Positions 1-5,776 of a stretch of DNA of 12,909 nt are shown in pieces. Both the position numbers and the translations under genes were made by a program. Source of the stretch: Sphingomonas sp. UBA1000 (lineage in GTDB: Bacteria; Pseudomonadota; Alphaproteobacteria; Sphingomonadales; Sphingomonadaceae); contig DBAW01000119.1 of NCBI GenBank assembly GCA_002291855.1, positions 1-12,909 on the forward strand, given 5' to 3'. A model generated the notes under the pieces. The model was not told the DNA's origin and made no database searches. It saw only the letters and a list, made by a program, of their open reading frames with translations. Every line of letters begins with the position of its first letter. Position 1 is the stretch's first letter.

Positions 1-127
1 GTGCCGTTCTTCCCAGCGAACAACATCTGGGGCCGCGACAAACAAACCGCCGTGCCACGCAGGAACCGGCTTCAACCCCAACCGCGCTTGGCCTAAGAAC
101 AAATCACAAAGCACAAGGGAGACGATC
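1..127. other. Left-edge region upstream of sseA; no secure gene
   Basis: No gene can be supported here. On the minus strand an ATG at 26-24 opens a frame that runs off the edge (MLFAGKNG...), which could be the start of a divergent gene, but there is no convincing ribosome binding site and too few residues to recognise. On the plus strand frame 1 is open from the edge to a TAA at 94-96, but its last residues are Arg/Pro/Gln-rich and unlike a conserved C-terminus. The A-rich stretch around 96-116 is probably the leader of sseA. Confidence 0.3.
115..121 (+). promoter_or_regulatory. Ribosome binding site of sseA
   Basis: AAGGGAG lies 6 bases before the ATG at 128 in an otherwise A-rich leader. 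It fixes the sseA start. Confidence 0.7.
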
Positions 128-967
128 ATGGACGCGCTTGTTTCGACCGACTGGCTGGAAAAGGAGCTTGGGGCGTTCGATCTGCGCGTCGTCGATGCGA
201 CCTGGCTGATGGACGGTGAGGGCGATGCCGCCGCCGCTTATGAGCAGGCGCATATCCCGGGTGCCGTGTTCATGGACCTGCGCGAAATCGCCGACAGCTC
301 GACCAGCCTGCCCAACATGCTGCCCCCGGCGGAAAAGTTTGCCAGCCGCATGCAGTCGCTGGGGCTGGGCGATGGCAGCCGCATCGTCGTCTATGACCAG
401 TCGCCCTATAAGAGCGCGGCGCGCGCCTGGTGGATGCTGCGCACCTTTGGCGCGCATGACGTGGCGATTCTCGATGGCGGCTTTGCCAAGTGGAAGGCCG
501 AGGTCCGCCCGGTCGAATCGGGCAAGCCGACGCTGCGCCACCGCCATTTCACCGCCTGGAACGACGCCACCGGGGTGCGCACGCTCGACCAGATGAAGGC
601 CAATATCGGCAGCCGCGCCGAACAGGTGGTCGATGCGCGCGGCGCGACCCGCTTTGCCGGTCAGGCGCTCGAGCGGCCGGGCGTCGCGCCGGGCCATATC
701 CCGGGCGCGCGCAACCTGCCTTATGAGCAATTGTTCAACGCCGACGGCACGTGGAAAACCGGCGATGAGCTTCGCGCCGCCTTTACCGGGGCCGGGGTCG
801 CTCTCGACCGCCCGGTCGTCACCAGCTGCGGTTCGGGGATGACGGCGGCGGTGCTGTTCTTCGGCCTGCATCTGCTCGGCAAGACCGACATCGCGCTCTA
901 TGACGGGTCGTGGAGCGAATGGGGTGCCGATCCCTCGACCCCCAAGGAAGTCGGCGCGCCGGCGTGA
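128..967 (+). CDS. sseA: 3-mercaptopyruvate sulfurtransferase (two-domain rhodanese)
   Basis: This 279-residue cytosolic protein moves sulfur from 3-mercaptopyruvate to a thiophilic acceptor such as cyanide, thioredoxin or another thiol, leaving pyruvate. Seen in the sequence: two tandem rhodanese domains (about residues 5-125 and 150-270). The first is the inactive type (DGGFAKW near 116-122). The second carries DARG at 169-172 and the catalytic loop CGSGMTA with Cys234. Mercaptopyruvate enzymes have a CG(S/T)G(V/x)T loop where thiosulfate rhodaneses have CRxGx(R/T), which favours SseA over thiosulfate sulfurtransferase; Met in place of the usual Val is a mild variation. Length is typical of the family. 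The start is supported by AAGGGAG 6 bases upstream. The stop overlaps the GTG start of the next gene, so the two are probably translated together. Confidence 0.93.
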   Translation: MDALVSTDWLEKELGAFDLRVVDATWLMDGEGDAAAAYEQAHIPGAVFMDLREIADSSTSLPNMLPPAEKFASRMQSLGLGDGSRIVVYDQSPYKSAARAWWMLRTFGAHDVAILDGGFAKWKAEVRPVESGKPTLRHRHFTAWNDATGVRTLDQMKANIGSRAEQVVDARGATRFAGQALERPGVAPGHIPGARNLPYEQLFNADGTWKTGDELRAAFTGAGVALDRPVVTSCGSGMTAAVLFFGLHLLGKTDIALYDGSWSEWGADPSTPKEVGAPA

Positions 968-2184
968 GCGGCGACCACGGGGCGGGCGACGGGCTGGATC
1001 CCGCCACCCGCCTGGTGCTGGCCGGGCGGCGGCCGGAATGGACCGATGCGCTCGTCAACCCGCCGGTCTGGCGCGGCTCGACCGTGCTTTATGGCAGCGT
1101 CGCCGAAATGCGCGCGCGCCAGCACGACACCCATCACAAGCTCTATTACGGCCGGCGCGGCACGCCGACGCAATGGGCGCTCGCTGACGCGCTGACCGCG
1201 CTCGAGCCGGGGGCGGCGGGGACATTGCTCTATCCATCGGGCGTCGCGGCGATCGCCGCGGCGCTGATGAGCGTGCTGTCGACCGGCGATGAACTGCTGA
1301 TGGTCGACAGCGCCTATGAACCGACGCGCAGCCTGTGCGACGGGCTGCTGGCGCGGATGGGCATTGCCACCCGTTATTATGATCCGCTGATCGGCGGCGG
1401 CATTGCCGAACTGATCGGCCCGCGCACCCGCGCGATCTTCCTCGAAAGCCCGGGCAGCCTGACCTTCGAGGTGCAGGATGTGCCCGCCATCGTCGCGGTC
1501 GCGCGCGCGCACGGCATCACCACGCTCATCGACAACAGCTGGGCGACGCCGCTGTTCCTGCCCGCGATCGCGCTGGGCGTCGATCTGTCGATCCTGTCCT
1601 GCACCAAATATGTCGTCGGCCATTCGGACGCGCTGCTCGGCTCGGTGACGGCCGTGCCCGGGCGCTGGCAGGCGCTGCGCCAGGCCAGCTATCAGCTGGG
1701 CCAGCATGTCGGGCCGGACGATGCCTGGCTGGGGCTGCGGGGGCTGCGCACGCTGGGCGTGCGGCTGGCGGCGCACCGCGACAATGGCCTGCGCATCGCC
1801 CGCTGGCTCGCCGATCAGCCCGAGGTTGCCGCCGTGCTCCACCCGGCTTTGCCCGGCTGTCCAGGGCATGAGCTGTTCATGCGCGATTTCCGGGGGGCGA
1901 GCGGCCTGTTCTCGTTCGTGCTGGCGGGCGGCGACGATGCCGCGCGCGTCGCGCTGATCGACGGGCTGAAGCTGTTCGGCATCGGCTATAGCTGGGGCGG
2001 GTTTGAAAGCCTGGCCATTCCCGCCGATCCGCAAAGCCTGCGCACGGCGACGCGCTTTGCCGCCGCCGGGCCGCTGGTCCGCCTGCATGTCGGGCTGGAG
2101 GATCCGGACGATCTGATCGCCGATCTTGCCGCCGGGCTGGCGCGGTTCCGCGCGCTGCGCGACCGGTCAGCGCACCAGTCGTAA
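964..2184 (+). CDS. metC: Cystathionine beta-lyase, PLP-dependent (MetC type)
   Basis: This 406-residue enzyme belongs to the Cys/Met-metabolism PLP family (fold type I). It would cleave cystathionine to homocysteine, pyruvate and ammonia in methionine synthesis, or act more widely as a cysteine/cystathionine beta-lyase. Visible hallmarks are YGRRGTPT (62-69), which contributes to phosphate and substrate binding in the neighbouring subunit, YPSGVAAI (90-97), LIDNSWATP (188-196) with the Asp that contacts the pyridine nitrogen, and SCTKYVVGHSD (212-222) with the PLP lysine at Lys215. The frame is open further upstream to an ATG at 910, but that lies deep inside sseA. GTG at 964 forms a GTGA overlap with the sseA stop and leaves a normal-length enzyme, so I take it as the start. 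The pairing with sseA suggests handling of thiols derived from cysteine or homocysteine. Family members differ in substrate, so gamma-lyase or broader beta-lyase activity cannot be excluded. Confidence 0.88.
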   Translation: MSGDHGAGDGLDPATRLVLAGRRPEWTDALVNPPVWRGSTVLYGSVAEMRARQHDTHHKLYYGRRGTPTQWALADALTALEPGAAGTLLYPSGVAAIAAALMSVLSTGDELLMVDSAYEPTRSLCDGLLARMGIATRYYDPLIGGGIAELIGPRTRAIFLESPGSLTFEVQDVPAIVAVARAHGITTLIDNSWATPLFLPAIALGVDLSILSCTKYVVGHSDALLGSVTAVPGRWQALRQASYQLGQHVGPDDAWLGLRGLRTLGVRLAAHRDNGLRIARWLADQPEVAAVLHPALPGCPGHELFMRDFRGASGLFSFVLAGGDDAARVALIDGLKLFGIGYSWGGFESLAIPADPQSLRTATRFAAAGPLVRLHVGLEDPDDLIADLAAGLARFRALRDRSAHQS

Positions 2185-2469
2185 CAACTGGCCGATTTCG
2201 CGGTCGAGCGTCTGGGCGAGCAGCCTGGCCGCCGGCGGCCGCGCCGTCTGGTCGCGGGTCATCAGCGCCGACAGGCCGGCGGCGGCGATCCGCGTGGTTT
2301 CGCCGGCCAGCCGGTCGAACCGCCGCTGCGCCAGGCTGGGCGCGCGCTGATAGCGTTCGCCGATCTGGCCGGGGACCGGCTGCGGCGCGGGGTCGCCGCA
2401 CATCTGGGCGACCTGCTGGCGGGTCGCGATCAGCCGTTCAAGCGTGGCTTCGGGATCAAGGCTTGCCAT
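2167..2469 (-). CDS. Small helical protein of unknown function
   Basis: This is a 100-residue, soluble, strongly helix-forming protein. It has no signal peptide or membrane segment, a single Cys (residue 24), and many Arg and Gln residues. I do not recognise a family. It reads as a real gene because it fills the only space between metC and the next plus-strand gene, starts with ATG at 2469 and ends just inside metC, with the two 3' ends overlapping by 18 bases in convergent orientation. The ribosome binding site is weak. Its composition (heptad-like Leu/Ala spacing near residues 7-20 and 83-99) suggests a short coiled coil or helical bundle. A chance open frame in GC-rich DNA remains possible. 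Confidence 0.6.
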   Translation of the reverse strand: MASLDPEATLERLIATRQQVAQMCGDPAPQPVPGQIGERYQRAPSLAQRRFDRLAGETTRIAAAGLSALMTRDQTARPPAARLLAQTLDREIGQLLRLVR

Positions 2470-2625
2470 GCCGCCGCTCTAGGCGGGGCAAGGCTAAAAC
2501 AAGGCTAACGCCGCGCTCCGGGCATTGCGGGAGCGGTGCGGCCGCGAAGCTGAACGCGGCGTTCCGCTGCGGTTCAGCGAGCACCCGGCAGCATCGCCGC
2601 CATCAACGCAAGCTGGAGGCTAAGG
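2470..2625. promoter_or_regulatory. Divergent intergenic region between the small helical protein and the WDR-repeat protein
   Basis: These 156 bases must hold the promoters of both divergent genes. I see no convincing -35/-10 pair, no inverted repeat and no additional open frame with a good start. The only clear signal is the ribosome binding site at its right end. Confidence 0.4.
2615..2619 (+). promoter_or_regulatory. Ribosome binding site fixing a GTG start
   Basis: GGAGG lies 6 bases before the GTG at 2626 and decides that start; there is no ATG nearby in frame. Confidence 0.75.
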
Positions 2626-3069
2626 GTGACACAGTTCAGACATCGCTGGATTGCCGGGTTGCTGCTGCCAGCGGCCCTGATCGGGGCCGCGGCGCCGGCC
2701 GAGGCGCAGTGGCGCGACCGCTGGCGGCGCGACCGCGGGGATGACCGCGCGGCGCTGGCGATCGGAGCGGGCATTGTCGGGCTGGCGGCGGGGGCGGCAT
2801 TGGCCTCGTCGCGCGGCGACCGTTGGGACCGTTGGGATCGTTGGGATCGGCGCGACCGATGGGACCGGCGTGACCGCTGGGGCTGGGGCTGGGGTCCGGG
2901 CTGGCGCGGGCGCTGGGATCCGCGCTTCGACGGGCCGGGCTGGGGTGGCGGTAGCTGGCACGGCGGCTGGCGCGATGGCGGCCGCTGGGGACCGGGCGTG
3001 CGCTGCTGGCGCGAACGCGTATGGGATGATTGGCGCGGCCGCTGGCGGCGGGTGCGGGTCTGCGGCTGA
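2626..3069 (+). CDS. Secreted Trp/Arg-rich repeat protein with glycine-zipper segment
   Basis: This is a 147-residue exported protein of unknown function. It has a classical signal peptide (basic start, hydrophobic 9-23, likely cleavage after AEA at residue 27), then a charged segment, a glycine/alanine-rich hydrophobic stretch (42-60) resembling a glycine zipper, a run of DRW/DRR triplets (65-85), a Gly/Trp-rich region (86-122), and an Arg/Trp tail flanked by two cysteines (127 and 146) that could form a disulfide in the periplasm. I count 20 Trp and no Lys, Asn or Tyr. Similar short Trp/Arg-rich exported proteins occur in sphingomonads without a known role; an envelope location is inferred. 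The GTG start is set by GGAGG 6 bases upstream. It converges on the CHAP gene with 20 bases between stops. Confidence 0.82.
   Translation: MTQFRHRWIAGLLLPAALIGAAAPAEAQWRDRWRRDRGDDRAALAIGAGIVGLAAGAALASSRGDRWDRWDRWDRRDRWDRRDRWGWGWGPGWRGRWDPRFDGPGWGGGSWHGGWRDGGRWGPGVRCWRERVWDDWRGRWRRVRVCG
2818..2880 (+). repeat. 9-base tandem repeat encoding DRW/DRR triplets
   Basis: Seven consecutive coding units of GAC/T-CG-TGG or -CGG type encode DRW DRW DRW DRR DRW DRR DRW (residues 65-85). The first three units are nearly identical at the DNA level (GACCGTTGG and GATCGTTGG), which points to slippage-prone, fairly recent expansion. Confidence 0.85.
2879..2900 (+). other. Canonical G-quadruplex motif in coding strand
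   Basis: Four G-runs (GGGG, GGGG, GGGG, GGG) are separated by loops CT, CT and TCC. This fits the canonical G3+N1-7 quadruplex rule with very short loops. It lies inside the Trp-rich gene and encodes the WGWGWGPG region, so it could form in the mRNA as well as in single-stranded DNA. Confidence 0.6.
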
Positions 3070-3089
3070 AACCGGCTGCGGGCGCGCGA

Positions 3090-3629
3090 TCAGCGCAGCG
3101 CGGCGCGCAGGCCGGCACCGCCGGTGTCGGCCTGTGCCACCTGCACCGCTCCGGCAGTGCGCGGGGCGTGGACAAAGCCGTGCGCCGGATAGACGGTCGA
3201 CCCGACATCGCCGATCGACGCATACCAGACCTTGACCTGGCTCCAGTCGCCGGCGGGCGACACGTCGATCACGCGCACATCCTGTTCGACCTGGCCGGGG
3301 CGTGACCAATTGGCGTGGGTGACGGTGATTTCGCGCGCCGAGACGATGCGGCTGACGACGGCGACATGGCCGACGCGCATCCGGCCATGCGGCTTCATCA
3401 CCAGCACGCTGCCTGCCTCGGGACGGCTGCCGCGCGCGAACCGGCCTTCGGCCTGCGCCCACCAGCTGCCGGCATTGCCGTAAAGATCGATCCCCGACGC
3501 CATCCGCGCAAAGGGCGCGCACTGCCAGAACTGGGCCTGGGCGGGCGCTGCGGCAGCCATCGCTGCAAACAGCGCGATCAGGGCGGCGACAAGGCGGCGG
3601 GCGAGGGGATTCGTCTGCGTCACGAGCAT
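3090..3629 (-). CDS. Exported CHAP-domain peptidoglycan amidase/endopeptidase
   Basis: This 179-residue protein carries a signal peptide (hydrophobic 13-28, likely cleavage after AQA at residue 32) followed at once by a CHAP domain, so it should act on peptidoglycan in the periplasm or outside the cell. Visible are the catalytic Cys37 in FWQCAPFAR, the catalytic His88 in RVGHVAVV, and ITVTHANW (101-108) whose Asn107 occupies the usual Asn position; His105 stands where many family members have Glu. The C-terminal 40 residues are low-complexity. The frame is open upstream to an ATG at 3722, but that start would put about 30 residues before the signal peptide. ATG at 3629 (or GTG at 3623) gives a normal export signal. 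There is no clear Shine-Dalgarno. It is divergent from ribF. Confidence 0.87.
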   Translation of the reverse strand: MLVTQTNPLARRLVAALIALFAAMAAAAPAQAQFWQCAPFARMASGIDLYGNAGSWWAQAEGRFARGSRPEAGSVLVMKPHGRMRVGHVAVVSRIVSAREITVTHANWSRPGQVEQDVRVIDVSPAGDWSQVKVWYASIGDVGSTVYPAHGFVHAPRTAGAVQVAQADTGGAGLRAALR

Positions 3630-3637
3630 CTGGCTAG

Positions 3638-3665
3638 GGGCAAAGATTACCCAAATCTTTAGCCC
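3638..3665. promoter_or_regulatory. Perfect dyad AAAGATT-N5-AATCTTT, possible operator or leader hairpin
   Basis: A perfect 7-bp inverted repeat (3642-3648 and 3654-3660) is extended outward by GGGC/GCCC arms with one unpaired A at 3661. It is strikingly AT-rich against its surroundings and ends 8 bases before the CHAP gene start. On the minus strand TAATCT (3649-3644) inside it resembles a -10 box, so a bound regulator could block CHAP transcription. The alternative is an RNA hairpin covering the start. Confidence 0.5.
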
Positions 3666-3763
3666 AGCGACGAAATGCGGCAGCGGCGGGACGAGCCGGG
3701 ACGGCCGCCCCACTCGCCGCACGGGGCGTGCAGTTCGTCGCAGCCGGGCGCGCGACCGGATGC

Positions 3764-3792
3764 TTGGAAGCCGGCACGCATCGGACTATAGC
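3764..3792 (+). promoter_or_regulatory. Candidate ribF promoter giving a nearly leaderless mRNA
   Basis: TTGGAA (3764-3769) and TATAGC (3787-3792) are separated by exactly 17 bases, each matching 4 of 6 bases of the sigma-70 consensus. The expected start of transcription is about 3799-3800, one or two bases before the ribF ATG at 3801, which also lacks a Shine-Dalgarno sequence. Confidence 0.45.
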
Positions 3793-3800
3793 CCCCGGCC

Positions 3801-4739
3801 ATGGAGCGGCTGGACGGCGGCTCGGCGGTTCCGGCGCAGCTGCGCGGCGGGATTGTCGCGCTCGGCAATTTTGACGGGTTTCACCTCGGGCACCAGGCAG
3901 TGGTGGGCCGGGCGGTCGCCCGCGCGCGCGCCGAGGGGCGGCCGGCACTGGTCGCGACCTTCGATCCGCATCCGGTGCGGTTTTTCAGCCCCGATGCCCC
4001 GCCCTTCCGCCTGACGACGCTTGACCAGCGCGCGCGGCTGTTCGCCGCTGCCGGCGCGGATGCGATGGTCGTGTTCCGGTTCGACGCCGCGCTCGCCGCT
4101 CTGTCGGCCGAAGCGTTCATCGCCGAGCGGCTGGCCGGGCTGCTCGGCGCCGCCGGGGTCGTGACCGGGGAGGATTTCACTTTCGGGCGCGGGCGCGGCG
4201 GCAATGTCGATCTGCTGCGCACGCTCGGCCCGGCGCATGGCATCGCCGCCGAAGCGGTCGCCCCGGTGATGCTGGGCGACGAGCCGGTGTCGTCCAGCCG
4301 CATCCGCGCCGCGCTCCAGGCCGGCGACTGTGCGGCGGCGGCGCGATTGCTGACCCGCCCGTTCGCGATTGCCGGCGAGGTCCGCCACGGGGCCAAGCTT
4401 GGCCGCACCATCGGCTATCCGACCGCCAATCTCGATCTCGGCAGCTATTTGCGGCCGGCCTATGGCATTTATGCAGTGCGCGGCCGGCTGCCGGGAGGGC
4501 GGATTGTGGGCGGGGCCGCCAATCTCGGCATCCGGCCGAGCTTCGATCCGCCGGTCGAACTGCTCGAGCCTTATTTCTTCGATTTTTCCGGCGATCTTTA
4601 CGGCCAGACGATCGAGGTCGAGCTGATCGCCTATCTGCGGCCCGAGGCGCGGTTCGACACGCTCGACGCGCTTGTCGCCCAGATGGACCGCGACTGTGCG
4701 GCGGCGCGGGCGATTCTGGCGGCCATGCCCGCCGCCTGA
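3801..4739 (+). CDS. ribF: Bifunctional riboflavin kinase / FAD synthetase
   Basis: This 312-residue cytosolic enzyme phosphorylates riboflavin to FMN and then adenylylates FMN to FAD. The N-terminal FAD synthetase half (about 15-180) shows the nucleotidyltransferase signature GNFDGFHLGH (22-31, HxGH at 28-31), FDPHP (54-58), TGEDFTFGRGR (122-132) and SSSRIR (164-169). The C-terminal riboflavin kinase half (about 183-310) shows the metal/ATP motif GYPTANL (205-211), the second GYP-like turn YGIYAV (221-226) and EPYFFDF...DLYG with the likely catalytic Glu256. Both halves are complete and the length is usual for the family. No FMN riboswitch is visible upstream. Its stop lies 6 bases from the stop of the convergent glycosyltransferase gene. 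Confidence 0.95.
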   Translation: MERLDGGSAVPAQLRGGIVALGNFDGFHLGHQAVVGRAVARARAEGRPALVATFDPHPVRFFSPDAPPFRLTTLDQRARLFAAAGADAMVVFRFDAALAALSAEAFIAERLAGLLGAAGVVTGEDFTFGRGRGGNVDLLRTLGPAHGIAAEAVAPVMLGDEPVSSSRIRAALQAGDCAAAARLLTRPFAIAGEVRHGAKLGRTIGYPTANLDLGSYLRPAYGIYAVRGRLPGGRIVGGAANLGIRPSFDPPVELLEPYFFDFSGDLYGQTIEVELIAYLRPEARFDTLDALVAQMDRDCAAARAILAAMPAA

Positions 4740-4745
4740 GCGGGG

Positions 4746-5765
4746 TCAGGCCGCTTCGGTGGCGGCAATGGGCGCGAGCGCCGACAGGAACTGCGCCGCG
4801 CTCGCCTCCCACGAAAAGCTGCGGCCATAGGCGGCACAGGCCGCGCGGTCGCGGGTCAGCGCCTCGGCAATCGCCGCGCCCAGATCCTCGCGCATCGCAC
4901 CCGTGGCGGGGGTCAGCACATCGACCGGGCCGCTCACCGGATAGGCGGCGACCGGCGTGCCGCACGCCAGCGCCTCGATCATCACCAGCCCGAACGTGTC
5001 GGTGCGGCTGGGAAACACCATCACATCGGCCCCGGCATAGGCCCCGGCGAGCGCGCGGCCGCCAAGCGCCCCCAGAAACAGCGCATCGGGATAAAGCCGC
5101 TCCAGCTCCGCGCGCGCCGGGCCGTCGCCGACCACGACGCGGGTGCCGGGCTGGCGCGTGGCCAGAAACGCCGCGATGTTCTTTTCGACCGCCACCCGGC
5201 CGACATAAAGCTGGATCGGCCGCGCCAGCCCGGCAAAGGCGGCGGGCGGCGGCGCATCGGGCGTGAACTGGGCCAGATCAACGCCTCGGCCCCAATGGCG
5301 CAGATGGGCGACGCCATGCGCGGTCAGCGTGTGGCGAATGGACGGCGTCGACACCAGCACCGCGCGCGCCGGGGCGTGGAACCAGCGGATATAATGCCAG
5401 ATCCAGGCGGCGGGCATGCCGGTGCGCTTTTCGACATAATCGGGAAACTGGGTGTGATAGGCGGTGGTGAAAGGCAGGCCGTGCCTGAGGCACCAGCGCC
5501 GCGCGGCAAGGCAGAGCGGTCCCTCGGTCGCCAGATGCACGGCATCCGCGCCAAATGCGGCGATGCGCTGGCCGACCGAGCGCGATGTCGCCATGGCCAG
5601 CCGGATTTCGGGATAGGTCGGGCAGGGCAGCGACGCATAAAGATCGGGCGAGATCACCGCGACCGCATGGCCCTGGCGCTCCAGCGTCGCGCGCACCGCT
5701 TCCAGCGTGCGCACCACGCCATTGACCTGCGGTGCCCAGGCGTCGGTGACGAGGGCGATGCGCAT
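4746..5765 (-). CDS. agt: GT4-family glycosyltransferase, probable diacylglycerol glycosyltransferase
   Basis: This 339-residue GT-B enzyme has no membrane segment and probably works at the inner face of the cytoplasmic membrane. Visible are the N-terminal acceptor-side start LVTDAWAPQVNGVVRT (5-20), a basic/aromatic patch near 120-133 (WIWHYIRWFH) that could contact lipid, YVGRVAVEKN (187-196) at the start of the nucleotide-sugar domain, and FPSRTDTFGLVMIEAL (251-266), the GT4 donor-binding E-x7-E region, where the first acid is replaced by a T-D-T sequence and Glu264 is kept. This pattern occurs in the alphaproteobacterial Agt group that glycosylates diacylglycerol under phosphate stress. 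It begins 11 bases after the plcP-like gene on the same strand, behind a Pho box, which is the main reason for the substrate call. The sugar (glucose, galactose or glucuronate) cannot be read from sequence. A mannosyltransferase of another pathway is the alternative. Confidence 0.78.
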   Translation of the reverse strand: MRIALVTDAWAPQVNGVVRTLEAVRATLERQGHAVAVISPDLYASLPCPTYPEIRLAMATSRSVGQRIAAFGADAVHLATEGPLCLAARRWCLRHGLPFTTAYHTQFPDYVEKRTGMPAAWIWHYIRWFHAPARAVLVSTPSIRHTLTAHGVAHLRHWGRGVDLAQFTPDAPPPAAFAGLARPIQLYVGRVAVEKNIAAFLATRQPGTRVVVGDGPARAELERLYPDALFLGALGGRALAGAYAGADVMVFPSRTDTFGLVMIEALACGTPVAAYPVSGPVDVLTPATGAMREDLGAAIAEALTRDRAACAAYGRSFSWEASAAQFLSALAPIAATEAA

Positions 5766-5776
5766 CCCGGCGCGCC

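Noticed and set aside
898..2088. A 396-residue minus-strand open frame opposite metC
   Set aside because: It is antisense to clear PLP-lyase motifs, has a composition typical of such shadows, and lacks a ribosome binding site.
2620..3522. Minus-strand open frame rich in Ala/Pro opposite the Trp-rich protein
   Set aside because: The Pro/Ala repeats are the reverse complement of the Trp/Arg/Gly codons, and the frame overlaps the CHAP gene out of frame.
3630..3800. Possible FMN riboswitch before ribF
   Set aside because: The region lacks the conserved RFN-element sequence, and the candidate promoter leaves no room for a leader. FMN riboswitches also normally control riboflavin synthesis or transport genes.
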